This document shows positions 43,215 through 52,557 of a DNA stretch of 64,000 bases, in pieces. The stretch spans positions 1 to 64,000 of the forward strand of contig CAVWYF010000013.1 of the NCBI GenBank assembly GCA_963759095.1, written 5' to 3'. This DNA is from Anderseniella sp963759095. Lineage in GTDB: Bacteria > Pseudomonadota > Alphaproteobacteria > Rhizobiales > Aestuariivirgaceae. Below the pieces are notes generated by a model that was not told the DNA's origin, searched no databases, and saw only the letters and a program-made list of their open reading frames with translations. A program made the position numbers and the translations under genes. Each line of letters begins with the position of its first letter. Within the stretch, counting starts at the first letter, position 1.

Positions 43215-43283
43215 CAGTCAGTTCCCGAATGGCCCGACCAAGCCGGATGTGCGCGGGGTCAGGCCCGATATCGGCAGTAGTAC

Positions 43284-43796
43284 CTATTCCAGTATGAGAA
43301 GCAGTCCGCGCTTCTTTTTGGCCGTTGCCTGCACGAACTTATGAAGTGCGGGAAAGTGGTCTTCAATCTCGAAACTTACAACCTCCAGATCAAACTCGGT
43401 CTGCGCAAAGGTCACACCCTGTTGGCGAAGTTCATCAAGATCAACACGCCTTTTCAGTGTTTCGACATCAAGAGGTTTAAGCACGTCCGCATATTGTGTG
43501 ACCTGTTCGGGACTTAACACACGAACCGGTCCATAACCGCCACAAGGCCCCAGTTCTTCGCCGCCCAGAAAAGCGGCTTCGGGCGTGTCGCCAGTGTCGG
43601 GCGACCCCGAAATCAGAGTATGCAGAATATGCCAGGATTTGTCCAAATCCAGGTATTCTGGTCTGCATATCTCCGGTCCGGCATTGTTCTTCAGATAGTC
43701 GATTATTGCGGCTGCTGTCATTGGCCGCATGATAGCTTCCGCGTCTAAATACCGGGACCATGCCTCACGGCCCACTGCCGAGATTGCATGTTCCAT
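43284..43796 (-). CDS. DUF1877-family protein (YfbM-like)
   Basis: 170 residues from ATG 43796 (the ORF is open to 43850). Conserved parts: 'EYLDLDKSWHILHTLISG', 'AAFLGGEELGPCGGYGPVRVLSPEQV' split as AAFLGGEELG and GYGPVRVLSPEQV, and 'FDLEVVSFEIEDHF'. Family function unknown; often a solitary cytoplasmic protein. Convergent with the SDR gene. The exact start is uncertain. Confidence 0.78.
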   Translation of the reverse strand: MEHAISAVGREAWSRYLDAEAIMRPMTAAAIIDYLKNNAGPEICRPEYLDLDKSWHILHTLISGSPDTGDTPEAAFLGGEELGPCGGYGPVRVLSPEQVTQYADVLKPLDVETLKRRVDLDELRQQGVTFAQTEFDLEVVSFEIEDHFPALHKFVQATAKKKRGLLLILE

Positions 43797-44084
43797 TGTT
43801 TGCTGTTCTACGGAGGCAGCGACTTGTCCGAATCCATCAACATCCCGCAACCACGGAACGACCTCGTCGGGATTTTAGCGCAGCGCGGTCAAATCAGCGC
43901 TCGAAAGACGGCGCAGCGTCAGCATCATGCTCACATTGAAACCCTCAACAGTTTACCTGGCAGGACAATGGCGTCCGTTTCAGCTAAGCCTAACTCTCAG
44001 ACCTTCAAAACTGTTATCAGGGCCACCAGCGTGGTTTGACACTGATCAATGTAATTGAATCTTTTACCCGCTATCATCTCAAAC

Positions 44085-44441
44085 ATGCAGATAAAAACCA
44101 ATTTTTGTTTCCCGGTCGCTTTAGCGGCATGTGCCATCGTGCTGACGCTATCCGGCTCGCCCGCCTATAGCCAATCCTACGGAGATGCCATGAAGGGCAA
44201 GGCGTTTGTGGCAAGTAATTGCGCCCGCTGCCATGCGGTCGGCCTGGATGACGACAGTCACATGCCTGAAGCGCCTGCCTTTCGCACGCTGCACAATCGC
44301 TATCCCATCGACAGTCTGGCCGAGGCCTTTGCCGAGGGAATTGTCACAGGCCATCCGGCAATGCCGCAGTTCGAGCTCAGCATCGACACCATCAATGACA
44401 TGCTTGCCTATATGAAAGGCTTGGCCGGGCCGGGAGATTGA
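44085..44441 (+). CDS. Monohaem class I cytochrome c
   Basis: 118 residues from ATG 44085. Signal peptide about 1-29 (ending AYSQ). Haem motif CARCH at 46-50; axial Met probably in 'TGHPAMPQFE'. A small periplasmic electron carrier. A second small c-type cytochrome follows on the same strand, so both may serve one dehydrogenase that is not in this window. Confidence 0.87.
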   Translation: MQIKTNFCFPVALAACAIVLTLSGSPAYSQSYGDAMKGKAFVASNCARCHAVGLDDDSHMPEAPAFRTLHNRYPIDSLAEAFAEGIVTGHPAMPQFELSIDTINDMLAYMKGLAGPGD

Positions 44442-44536
44442 TCTGCGCACATATGCCTGCGGTCGGTTCGTGCCGCCAACGGATTCCGCTCGCATCTCAG
44501 TCTGGCAAGTGCATCGCATCGCAAGGACGTTTATAC

Positions 44537-44878
44537 ATGTATCCAGAAAGGCGTTTGTCGAACAAAACGGCACGCTTCGCCGCTGCAATCGTTTGCTTCT
44601 CATTAGTCGCCGCTGCCGCAGCGGCTGCGCAAGACAAGCCCCTGACAACTGACTGTCTTGATCCGTCGCAAGTTGCCGCTGCCAATGAGGCATATGAAGC
44701 TTATTGCGTACGTTGCCACAAGCCGGAGAACCTTGCGCGCAAGTGGTTCTCCGTTCGAGGCACCGATGAGGACGCTGTAAACGCGCTGACAGTGTTTCTC
44801 GACAACCACGGCAGTTGTCCGCACAACCATCATGAATTGCTGGCCAGGTGGCTGGCTGAAAAAGCCGGCGGCAACTGA
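44537..44878 (+). CDS. Small monohaem cytochrome c-like protein
   Basis: 113 residues from ATG 44537. Signal peptide to about residue 31 (Ala-rich). Haem motif CVRCH at 57-61 ('EAYCVRCHKPENLAR'); two more cysteines may form a disulfide. The candidate axial ligands downstream are histidines ('CPHNHHE'), not Met, so bis-His ligation is possible. The ORF start at 44438 is rejected as it overlaps the upstream cytochrome gene without need. Confidence 0.75.
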   Translation: MYPERRLSNKTARFAAAIVCFSLVAAAAAAAQDKPLTTDCLDPSQVAAANEAYEAYCVRCHKPENLARKWFSVRGTDEDAVNALTVFLDNHGSCPHNHHELLARWLAEKAGGN

Positions 44879-44942
44879 AATTGCCCGGTGTCCAGTTCAG
44901 ATAGTAGGTGTCAATTGCCCTGATGAGTCCGTATCTCATTAG

Positions 44943-44965
44943 TGAAGGGGCACTGGGCCCCTTCA
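44943..44965. terminator. Hairpin after the cytochrome genes
   Basis: A 9-bp stem TGAAGGGGC-ACTGG-GCCCCTTCA between the convergent cytochrome gene and the small minus-strand ORF. The plus tail (TCCATTATTGTTT) is only moderately T-rich. Confidence 0.55.
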
Positions 44966-44998
44966 TCCATTATTGTTTCGTGAATACTCCACCAGGGA

Positions 44999-45247
44999 TT
45001 ACTGGCTTACAGGCGTCACCGGGACACTGTATTCGTGGACGTACTCAATCACAGCTCGCGCGTCGTCTGCGGCTTGTGCGAAACCATCCACGCCACCATC
45101 CGTTGAAGTGTAAGTAGTGCTGGCAAACACTGCATCGTACAGATTGACCACAGTAGGAACCCACACGCCGTCCTGCAAAACAAGCACTTCAGCAGTTGCG
45201 TCCTTGTAGACGGTTTCACGGTCATAGTTGAAGGTCGCGAAGTCCAC
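44999..45247 (-). CDS. Small hypothetical ORF (possible gene remnant)
   Basis: 82 residues from a GTG at 45247; the frame stays open for 11 more codons upstream to a stop. The sequence is acidic and Thr/Val-rich ('VVNLYDAVFASTTYTSTDGG'), with no signal or membrane segment. No family recognised. It may be the C-terminal remnant of a larger exported protein. Confidence 0.35.
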   Translation of the reverse strand: MDFATFNYDRETVYKDATAEVLVLQDGVWVPTVVNLYDAVFASTTYTSTDGGVDGFAQAADDARAVIEYVHEYSVPVTPVSQ

Positions 45248-45476
45248 ATAAGTACCTGTGTTTGATGCGTCCGTCAGAAATCAATCAAGGCAAGACACCG
45301 ATCTAAGGATTATGCCTGCAAAGTCGTGGGCGTCCATCCCTTGGTTCGATACTTACCCACTCTGGTGACCCTTAACACATAATAGCTTAGCGCCGTTTGA
45401 TGTGGGTCATTGCTGAATTGGCTGAAAAGACTGCAGTTTGTTTGTGAGGGGCGTATTAATCTCCACAGGAGGGAAT

Positions 45477-45860
45477 ATGAAAATACTCAAGTCAGTCTTC
45501 CTGGCCTCGGCTGTCACGCTAGGGCTTTTTACGGTTGCATCAGGCGGCGCGTCTGCTGGCATCGTCAGCAGTCCATCCGCATCTGTTCTTGTGCCACAGG
45601 CGATGGAATTTCAACCAATAGAGCAGGTCAGGCACCGGCGCTACAGAAGGCATAGGCACGGGCGGCGCCACCGCAGTCGGCGCGGTCGTCATCGCCATTA
45701 CCATGGCGGTTACTGGTATGCTACCCCATGGTGGACTGTACCACTGTATGCTGCACCTCGCAGATATGGCCGATGCGAACGCTGGCATCGCCGCTGTCGT
45801 GTCAGATGGGGTCGCGGCCGGGATTACCGCGGTTGCATGGTGTACCACGGCTGCCGGTAA
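45477..45860 (+). CDS. Exported basic Arg/His-rich protein
   Basis: 127 residues from ATG 45477, after a near-perfect AGGAGG site. Signal peptide about 1-27 (ending ASAG). The mature protein has a very basic stretch ('RHRRYRRHRHGRRHRSRRGR'), aromatic residues ('HGGYWYATPWWTVPLY') and a Cys-containing Arg-rich tail. Such small exported basic proteins are common in Hyphomicrobiales; a role at the envelope (metal, polyanion or RNA binding) is guesswork. Confidence 0.75.
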   Translation: MKILKSVFLASAVTLGLFTVASGGASAGIVSSPSASVLVPQAMEFQPIEQVRHRRYRRHRHGRRHRSRRGRHRHYHGGYWYATPWWTVPLYAAPRRYGRCERWHRRCRVRWGRGRDYRGCMVYHGCR

Positions 45861-46067
45861 ACTGCCAATCTATCACGATATTGAGCCAGGTCATGCGCAG
45901 TGACCTGGCACTTTGGCGTGTGGGCGTCCACAATCAGATTAGGGTCGGAAGCAGGCAGAGCGATTGCCGTATCCAGGCTTGGTACGCAAGACTGTCATGG
46001 CGGCAAGGATTGCCAAGACTTAAACCAGCCTGTGTTTTCCACTCTCCTCTGCCAGAAGGAACCCGCC

Positions 46068-46841
46068 ATGAAGGACGTTCGTATTGCCTCGCCGATGTTT
46101 CTGGACCGCCGGTCCGAAGCGGTTACCGTAATGAGCCGGCCCGGTGACAAGGTGATCGCGGCAGGTCCGGGCAGCGGCGACCAGACGGAAAGCCTCGCGC
46201 CCATTCACCTGGAACTGGCAGAGACCGTCTCCGGCGTCATCGCCGGTGGTGACAGACCGTTCGCGGTTCTGGGCGATTGCTGCCAGGCAATACCGGTTAT
46301 GGCGGGGCTTGAGCGCAATGGCCTGCAGCCTACCCTGATCTGGCTGGATTCCCATGGTGACTTCAATACCTGGGAAACGTCGCCGGCCGGCTTTCTTGGC
46401 GGCATGCCGCTTGCCATGCTCACCGGACGCGGCGACCAGCGCATGATGCAGGCCGTAGAGCTTTCACCGATTGACGATGGACGCGCGGTGTTGTGCGACG
46501 GGCGTGATCTTGATCCCGGTGAGCGGACACTGGTGGAGGGATCGGGAATCCGCTTCATCGAACGCCTGGATGATCTTGACCCGGCTACACTGCCGCAGGG
46601 TCCGCTCTATGTGCATTTCGACAGCGACATCATTGACGCTGACGAAGCCCCGGCATTCCTTTATCCGGCTGCAGGCGGACCGTCTGCAGAAGAGATGCGG
46701 CAGGCGCTGGAACAGTTGATGGCGACGGGCCGCGTGGTGGCCATCTCAACCACTATGGGCTGGGATGTCGCCAGGGACGGCGACAGCCTGACCCGACAGG
46801 CAGTGAGCCGTGCCCTAGAGGGCCTGCAGGCCGGCACCTAG
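46068..46841 (+). CDS. Arginase/agmatinase-family protein
   Basis: 257 residues from ATG 46068 (AAGGA 8 nt upstream). Ureohydrolase motifs are present: 'LIWLDSHGDFNTWETSP' (D-x-H-x-D metal site) and 'YVHFDSDIIDADEAPA' (D-x-D site). The first metal motif, normally GGDHS, reads LGDCC, replacing a metal-binding His by Cys. It may hydrolyse a guanidino or amidino compound, but the changed site makes activity uncertain. Alone on the plus strand before a serine hydrolase gene. Confidence 0.82.
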   Translation: MKDVRIASPMFLDRRSEAVTVMSRPGDKVIAAGPGSGDQTESLAPIHLELAETVSGVIAGGDRPFAVLGDCCQAIPVMAGLERNGLQPTLIWLDSHGDFNTWETSPAGFLGGMPLAMLTGRGDQRMMQAVELSPIDDGRAVLCDGRDLDPGERTLVEGSGIRFIERLDDLDPATLPQGPLYVHFDSDIIDADEAPAFLYPAAGGPSAEEMRQALEQLMATGRVVAISTTMGWDVARDGDSLTRQAVSRALEGLQAGT

Positions 46842-46871
46842 CGGATCAGTTTATCGGGGATGCATAATATC

Positions 46872-47939
46872 ATGCGCCAAACGCTTAACGTTTTCTGCAG
46901 CCTTGTGGCAGGCTTGTTGATCCTGATGTGCCCGGCAATGGCAAAGGACAGCCGGATGGAAGAAAACCTCGACAAGGCATTTGCAGCCGGTCAGTTGAGC
47001 GGCCTGCACAGCGTGCTCGTCGTTCACAAGGGCAACATTATCGCCGAAAAACATTACCCCGGCGATGATCAGCGCTGGGGCGATCCGCTTGGTGAAATCG
47101 AACACAAAAAGGACAGCCTGCATGACTTGAGGTCTGTGACCAAGAGCATCACCGGCCTGTTGTATGGCATCGCCCTGTCGGAGGGCATTGTGCCCGGCCT
47201 GAACGAGAGCCTGTTACAACAGTTTCCAGAATATGCCGATCTGGCGAGCGATCCGCAGCGCAACAAGATACTCATACGCCATGCACTGTCGATGAAGATG
47301 GGAACCGCATGGAACGAGGACCTGCCGTACTCGGACCCGCGCAACAGCGAAATTGCGATGGAGCGGGCTCCAGACCGCTATCGCTTTGCGCTCGACCGTC
47401 CCATGGTCAATGAACCGGGGGACTGGTGGACCTACAATGGCGGGGCAACCGCGCTGATTGGGAAACTGATCTCCAAAGGTGCCGGAGTTCCTGTCGATAC
47501 CTATGCCCAAAAGAGGCTGTTCGCGCCTCTCGGCATCAAGAAGTTCGAGCGGGTGGCGGGAAGTGATGGCGTGCCGTCTGTCGCTTCGGGGTTGCGGCTG
47601 AACATTCACGATCTGGCCAGGATAGGCCGCCTGATCCTTGACCACGGGGTTTTGCAGGGCAAGCAAATCGTCCCGGCAGACTGGCTTGATGTGTCGTTCA
47701 CCCCGCATGCGAAATTGCGTGACGGCCTTCGCTACGGGTTGTTCTGGTGGCTGGGCCCGGACGGCACGCCGCCGTATTGGGTTGCCGGATTTGGCAATGG
47801 CGGGCAACGCCTGATGATCAGTCCTGCCAACAAATTGATCGTTGTGGTGTTTGCCGGCAATTACAACCAACCCGATGCGTGGAAACTGCCGGTGAAGATT
47901 ATTACCGAGTTCGCTCTTCCGGCTGTGGTGCCACGTTGA
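46872..47939 (+). CDS. Beta-lactamase-family serine hydrolase (class C-like)
   Basis: 355 residues from ATG 46872 (an ATG at 46860 is the alternative). Signal peptide to about residue 24. Catalytic SxxK is S88-V-T-K91; the YxN motif is in 'WWTYNGGATAL'; a late 'FGNGGQRLM' stands where the KTG box would be. Periplasmic esterase, amidase or peptidase of the penicillin-binding-protein-like group, not necessarily a beta-lactamase. It starts 30 nt after the arginase-like gene and may be co-transcribed with it. Confidence 0.85.
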   Translation: MRQTLNVFCSLVAGLLILMCPAMAKDSRMEENLDKAFAAGQLSGLHSVLVVHKGNIIAEKHYPGDDQRWGDPLGEIEHKKDSLHDLRSVTKSITGLLYGIALSEGIVPGLNESLLQQFPEYADLASDPQRNKILIRHALSMKMGTAWNEDLPYSDPRNSEIAMERAPDRYRFALDRPMVNEPGDWWTYNGGATALIGKLISKGAGVPVDTYAQKRLFAPLGIKKFERVAGSDGVPSVASGLRLNIHDLARIGRLILDHGVLQGKQIVPADWLDVSFTPHAKLRDGLRYGLFWWLGPDGTPPYWVAGFGNGGQRLMISPANKLIVVVFAGNYNQPDAWKLPVKIITEFALPAVVPR

Positions 47940-48236
47940 CAACGCCAAATGCAGTCATTCGTGAAAAACCCGAGATCACGCCCGGGCATAACCAGATATG
48001 ACCGGCAAGCGGCGACGATGATATCCAGGCGGCTCGCCGCTATCGGGACCTGACCCTCACATTAAGTGACCACAGTTTCTCAAACACAGCTTCAGGATGA
48101 AGCTGAAGGACCTGCACACCAGAACTCCACAGCTCCTTCCGACAGGTTCTTCAGAACCTGATCAAAGCCGCCATTGTCCATTGACGATCGCCGCAAGGTC
48201 GAGGGCACCGGATTGTTGCTTTACCGGCTGAGCCGG
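47940..48236. other. Gene-free interval
   Basis: 297 nt between convergent genes. A short inverted repeat (ACCGGC-TGA-GCCGGT, 48223-48237) abuts the stop codon of the glycine-rich protein gene but has no T-tract. Nothing else is seen. Confidence 0.4.
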
Positions 48237-48620
48237 TTACAGCCGGCGGCGGCGGACGACGATGATGCCGTCCAGCGAGTCTACGCTCAGGCGGTAGACC
48301 CTTGATCCGCGTTTGCCCTTATAGGTGTAGGTGTTGCCTCTGCATTCAATGACACGAACCCTGCGGTAACCTGAATTGCGCACAATGCGCTTGCCGGTCC
48401 GGCAGGAAATGCGATCGTCGTCGTAATGGCGCTGCGGACCCGGATTGATGACAATGCCGAAGCCGCCGCCACCCCAGCCGCCCCAACCACCGCCATTGCC
48501 GCCGCCTCCGCCGCCGCCGCCTTGTTTGAAGCCCTGACCGGCAAGAGCCGAAGGAGTTGCAGGAGCAAAGGCTGCAAGAACAGCCAGGGACAACGCAATC
48601 GTCATGATTTTCTTGGTCAT
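48237..48620 (-). CDS. Exported glycine-rich protein
   Basis: 127 residues from ATG 48620, preceded by GAGGAGA. Signal peptide about 1-27 (ending ALAG). A run of Gly with Trp and Asn (about residues 33-52) is followed by a basic C-terminal domain with two cysteines ('ISCRTGKRIVRNSGYRRVRV', 'IECRGNTYTYKGKRG'). The C-terminal part resembles short DNA- or glycan-binding-like domains in other exported alphaproteobacterial proteins. Function unknown. Confidence 0.72.
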   Translation of the reverse strand: MTKKIMTIALSLAVLAAFAPATPSALAGQGFKQGGGGGGGGNGGGWGGWGGGGFGIVINPGPQRHYDDDRISCRTGKRIVRNSGYRRVRVIECRGNTYTYKGKRGSRVYRLSVDSLDGIIVVRRRRL

Positions 48621-48859
48621 TTTCGAGTCTCCTCTATTGGCAGGACCGCCCGCGCACCTGCCGGTTTTACGCGATATGACCGCCAACCCCGGGGTTGAAA
48701 GCACCCAGTTTTGACGCGCGCGATATATCGCGATTGTTGAGGATGACGTTACGCAAGACAGCACAAGGACGATGTGTGATTTATTACAACCCGGGGACCG
48801 GCTCGTGAGAAGCCGTATACGCCGTAGCGGCACAGAGCAAAAATGACCGGGTTTTGCCG

Positions 48860-49603
48860 TCAGTCTTGCCGGTATTCTTCAGGAATAAAGAACAGGTGAT
48901 CCTGCTGTTCAACGGCCAGATGACAGGAAATGCAGAACTTGACCCGCTCCGTCCCCTCACCATTGGTTGTGCCGAACAGACTGCCATCCGGCAGGATCAT
49001 GGTATAACGCCAGTCGCCGCTGACATAATTGAAGCCGGCATGCATCTTTTCCATCAGGAACAATGCGCCCGGCATGGCCTTGCCGTCTCTGCTCACCGTA
49101 ATGCTGTCTTTCGCAAGTATCGAGCCGACGGGCAGCCTTCCGGCCTGTTCGTACCGCCCATAGGCCTGCGCTGCCTGGTTGCCGTAGTTGTTGAGATACC
49201 GGTTGCCGTGCGACACGCTCGGGTAAGGTGCCCGGTTGTAACGCTTCCATGTCTGGTAATTCGCAACTCCCGGCTGACGCGACAGTTCATAGCGCGTTGC
49301 CATGTCCGACTTGAGTTCAGCGTAGAGACGCTCGGCGTCCTCCGCGCTCAGAAGAGCCGGATTTTTCAGGCGGAAATGCCGACGCGGTCCGCTGGGATCT
49401 TCCGCCTGTTTGATCGGACCGGTTTGAACCGGCCTGTCGCCATCGTCCAGATCCCTTTCAGTCTCCTGCGCCACGGCAGTTAACCCGAAAGTGACAGCGA
49501 TAAATGCCACCAGCGCAAGTGCCGCCGAGTGTTTTGCGCAGGTCGCTCCCGTCGAGAAGAAATAACGGGAACATTGACTTTGCAGTAGATGCGTCCGGTC
49601 CAC
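48860..49603 (-). CDS. Cytochrome P460-like haem protein
   Basis: 247 residues from GTG 49603 (AGGAG 8 nt upstream). N-terminal hydrophobic segment (about 28-45) acts as signal. The c-type haem motif CISCH (224-228) lies near the C-terminus, after a beta-rich domain ('MPGALFLMEKMHAGFNYVSG', 'DWRYTMILPDGSLFG'), as in the cytochrome P460 family. Members oxidise hydroxylamine or bind NO; others are of unknown role. Confidence 0.8.
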   Translation of the reverse strand: MDRTHLLQSQCSRYFFSTGATCAKHSAALALVAFIAVTFGLTAVAQETERDLDDGDRPVQTGPIKQAEDPSGPRRHFRLKNPALLSAEDAERLYAELKSDMATRYELSRQPGVANYQTWKRYNRAPYPSVSHGNRYLNNYGNQAAQAYGRYEQAGRLPVGSILAKDSITVSRDGKAMPGALFLMEKMHAGFNYVSGDWRYTMILPDGSLFGTTNGEGTERVKFCISCHLAVEQQDHLFFIPEEYRQD

Positions 49604-49780
49604 GTCATGGTCTCCTGATATCTGAAGGCCATTGTGGGGGTCTGCAAACCCTCAGGGGAAATCAATCCGCGTCACGTCCAGGTGATTGCGATGTGAAGTC
49701 TGCCCGAGTTTGATCAAACGATGCTGTTCACACAGCCATGACCAGACAATTGGCAAGCTCCTGGGTTGAACCATATCGGG

Positions 49781-50593
49781 TCAGGCGACTTCCGATACCT
49801 TGGCAGGCTTTTTGACAGTTCTGCTTGGATAGAGTTTTGACAGCATCTCCGGCGACACTCTCATATTGAAGATAAAGTCGTCTTTGGTGGTCCAGACCAA
49901 CCATTCTTCCATCGTTTCGGAAGAAACGCGATCCCACCAATGCAATCCACCCTGTTCCAGATGCATGAACCCTTCACGTGCTGCCAGCCCTTTGCAGGCC
50001 GCGAGCGGTTCCATAACGCCGAACACCACATTTGGTGACCATTTCGCAATTGCAATCGCGAACATCAGGCGTGGCATGACTGCTGTCAGGCAACTGCCAC
50101 GATATGAACTCTTGATCCACAACTCACCATAGTAGCACAGGTCCCCTGACAGTTTGGCTGCACGATCAGTCAGATAAACCTGCGACTTGCCAATATCGAG
50201 CCGGTCCCCCTTTGGCCTGTAGTCAGCCAGGTTCTCCGTCAGATGGGTAAGGAATCCGGCGTTTCCGACCGGAATCAGTTTTATCGCCTGGGTCAGTACA
50301 ATCTCGCCTGAAGCATTACGCCCGATCAGCCAAAATCCGTTTGAGGACGAAACACAGGACTCGTCCGGATCAAATATCGGTGATACTGCATGCCGGTCAG
50401 GTTGCAAATTGGGGATCGAACAAAAGAAGTCAAAATCCGATCCGACCTCAATGGTAATACCCAGTTCTGAAACTATGCTTTCAGCACCGGCGATATACTT
50501 GGCAATCGATTTTGTGTCTCTAATATTCACAATCGATTCTGTCTCCGACTGGACATTACTGCTGGGATAAAAGGCGTGATTCGGGTGGTTCAT
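49781..50593 (-). CDS. GNAT-like protein of unknown function
   Basis: 270 residues, no signal. The central and C-terminal part has an acyltransferase-like pattern ('YGELWIKSSYRGSCLTAVMP', 'LAACKGLAAREGFMHLEQGG', 'EEWLVWTTKDDFIFNM'), suggesting a GNAT fold acting on an unknown amine. It lies 36 nt downstream of a LysR-like regulator gene, probably in the same operon. Confidence 0.6.
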   Translation of the reverse strand: MNHPNHAFYPSSNVQSETESIVNIRDTKSIAKYIAGAESIVSELGITIEVGSDFDFFCSIPNLQPDRHAVSPIFDPDESCVSSSNGFWLIGRNASGEIVLTQAIKLIPVGNAGFLTHLTENLADYRPKGDRLDIGKSQVYLTDRAAKLSGDLCYYGELWIKSSYRGSCLTAVMPRLMFAIAIAKWSPNVVFGVMEPLAACKGLAAREGFMHLEQGGLHWWDRVSSETMEEWLVWTTKDDFIFNMRVSPEMLSKLYPSRTVKKPAKVSEVA

Positions 50594-50629
50594 GTCAACA
50601 ATCCATGTTTAGGCCGTCCTGATCACAGC

Positions 50630-51511
50630 TTATAACATGGCAGGGTCCATTGCAGGCAGATCATCAAGATTCACATCAACAATCTGTACAGTATTGGTTC
50701 TGTCAACCAGGGTCACAAGCGCATGATCACCGTTGGGAAACATGCACCTCAAGATGAGCCGTTGGTAAGTTATCGGTTCAGGCACACCGCCATGGCTCCT
50801 GGCTATCCTGGTATAGACATGATCAATCCGAAGGCCGCCGCTGCGCAGGATGCTGTCATAGGATTGGCCCACATACTGGTCAGCGTCGCTGGCCATGGGA
50901 TCATCAGCAAGGGGCTTGCCGATTGCGCTTTTTGCCCAAGACCACCCCAACCAGGTCGCATAGGAAGACTTTTCACCAATGCTAACGCACAGCCACTCAA
51001 GGTTGTGTCGCCTATATGCAAGGAGGTAATCCCGGACCGCATCGAACTCGGGGGCTTCCAGTTGGGCCTTGGCTTCGACCCAGCAAAGCAGCCCTTTTTG
51101 TATAAGCGGTGTTCCGTTTTTCCAGATCATATCGATGGCATGTTGCTGCGAATAATAGGGAACCTCTGCATTGGTATCGTACAGGACTGCGGTCAGACCA
51201 TCGACTACCCTGACTTCCTGTCGCATCCAGGCATCGTCAAGCAGGAGTATTTGTTCAGCTTCGACCAATGCCAATTCACCTGCCCTGGTCAGGACATATT
51301 GGCGATCAACGAAAGCAAGCAGCTTTTCTCCCCTTAATGACTGAAGCATTTCGATATGGCGCCGCACAGTTTGCCTGGTTGAGCCAAGATGGTTGACTGC
51401 ATGTGTGAGGTTGAGAAACTTCGCAAGGGTTACGAACGAGCGCAGCATTTCGTGCATGATGTTTGGTGGGCGCTGCACAGTGGGCTGTTTCTTGTTCATT
51501 TCACGTTTCAT
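50630..51511 (-). CDS. LysR-type HTH regulator with unusual C-terminal domain
   Basis: 293 residues. The N-terminal winged HTH is LysR-like ('SFVTLAKFLNLTHAVNHLGS', 'TRQTVRRHIEMLQSLRGEKL'). The C-terminal part ('WLCVSIGEKSSYATWLGWSW', 'YQRLILRCMFPNGDHALVTL') is not the standard LysR substrate-binding domain and looks sensor-like. It heads a minus-strand pair with the GNAT-like gene. Ligand unknown. Confidence 0.7.
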   Translation of the reverse strand: MKREMNKKQPTVQRPPNIMHEMLRSFVTLAKFLNLTHAVNHLGSTRQTVRRHIEMLQSLRGEKLLAFVDRQYVLTRAGELALVEAEQILLLDDAWMRQEVRVVDGLTAVLYDTNAEVPYYSQQHAIDMIWKNGTPLIQKGLLCWVEAKAQLEAPEFDAVRDYLLAYRRHNLEWLCVSIGEKSSYATWLGWSWAKSAIGKPLADDPMASDADQYVGQSYDSILRSGGLRIDHVYTRIARSHGGVPEPITYQRLILRCMFPNGDHALVTLVDRTNTVQIVDVNLDDLPAMDPAML

Positions 51512-51683
51512 AGTATTGTATCAACTTGGCCAGACTTTCAGAGGCCAAGTATTGATTGTACCGGCCGCTTCATCGGTAAATTAATTTACCATTGATGGAT
51601 GATCAATGCACCAACAATATGACGCGATTGTTCCGCAAAAATTTTAATATCATCAATTGATATCTTCCGCTGCGTAATCGAAC

Positions 51684-51968
51684 ATGGCAGCCATGTCACG
51701 TTTGAATTTCATGGAAGAGCAGGAACTGGCGATCCAGGCAATCGCGGAGGAACTTGTGCAACTGGAGCAACTTGTCCTGAAGGGTGAGCTGATTGCACCA
51801 GAAAACGCCCTGCTCTTTGACAGTTGCATCGAACAGGCCATTCGAATTCGACATGTCATCCGCAAACAATCCGCCAGCCTGCCGCTGCATAACTGGCTTC
51901 AGAAAACCGATAAACGGGCGGCTACATTGGGCAAGAGGCGCAGGTCAGAACTGGTCAGGCGAGCCTGA
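51684..51968 (+). CDS. Small hypothetical protein
   Basis: 94 residues, mostly helical and charged ('MEEQELAIQAIAEELVQLEQ'). The true start may be the ATG at 51693 or 51711. No signal or membrane segment. Divergent from the LysR-like gene. Not recognised. Confidence 0.5.
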   Translation: MAAMSRLNFMEEQELAIQAIAEELVQLEQLVLKGELIAPENALLFDSCIEQAIRIRHVIRKQSASLPLHNWLQKTDKRAATLGKRRRSELVRRA

Positions 51969-52057
51969 TAATCCAGGCAATCAAAGCAAATCAGCAGAAA
52001 TTAAGGGAGACCCTAAGAATACGGCGTTGACTTGGGGCAGCAGTAGTCAGGGAAACA

Positions 52058-52495
52058 ATGACCGTAAACGGGGTGCGCCGACGGACCAGAAAGAAACGCA
52101 GGCTGGTTGAAATAATCGATCACGCGCATCGGCTGGATGCGATTTTTCCAGATTTGCAGGAGAATGATGAACAGTTCCTGCAACTGATCATGTTGATTTG
52201 GGTGCTCGGCGAAAATGGTACAATCAGCATGCAGAAGCGCCGGCACCTTGCAATGCTGTTCAAGCCAAGCTTGAATCTTCGCGCAGATGATCTTCGATTT
52301 ATCTCGCACAAACTCAAGACCTGTGGAATTTCCGATGGTCAGGTCAAGTGGCTGTGTGAATTCCTGATCAGCAGTTTTGCCGACGAATTAAGAACCAGGC
52401 TAGTCGAACAGCTGAATGTTATTGCAGCGGACGCCGGGACCGTCAGCATGACGAGACAAAGGAAGATCCTCCAGTACTTGAGCCAGGCCGGTTGA
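52058..52495 (+). CDS. Hypothetical helical protein
   Basis: 145 residues. Very basic N-terminus (RRRTRKKRR), then helical sequence throughout ('FLQLIMLIWVLGENGTISMQ', 'LADDLRFISHKLKTCGISDG'-type). Could bind nucleic acid by its basic start, but no domain is recognised. Same strand as the preceding small gene, 89 nt away. Confidence 0.55.
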   Translation: MTVNGVRRRTRKKRRLVEIIDHAHRLDAIFPDLQENDEQFLQLIMLIWVLGENGTISMQKRRHLAMLFKPSLNLRADDLRFISHKLKTCGISDGQVKWLCEFLISSFADELRTRLVEQLNVIAADAGTVSMTRQRKILQYLSQAG

Positions 52496-52557
52496 GAGAC
52501 GCCGCTGCTGGTGCTTTGGTGTTTAGTCGGCGGTGTTCTCGACGGAGGACCGGGGCT

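Noticed and set aside
44148..44966. 272-codon minus-strand ORF over both cytochrome genes
   Set aside because: It lies opposite two genes with clear signal peptides and haem motifs; its Arg/Cys-rich translation has no recognisable fold.
47214..47948. 244-codon minus-strand ORF opposite the serine hydrolase
   Set aside because: The plus-strand gene has signal peptide, SxxK and YxN motifs; the antisense frame has none.
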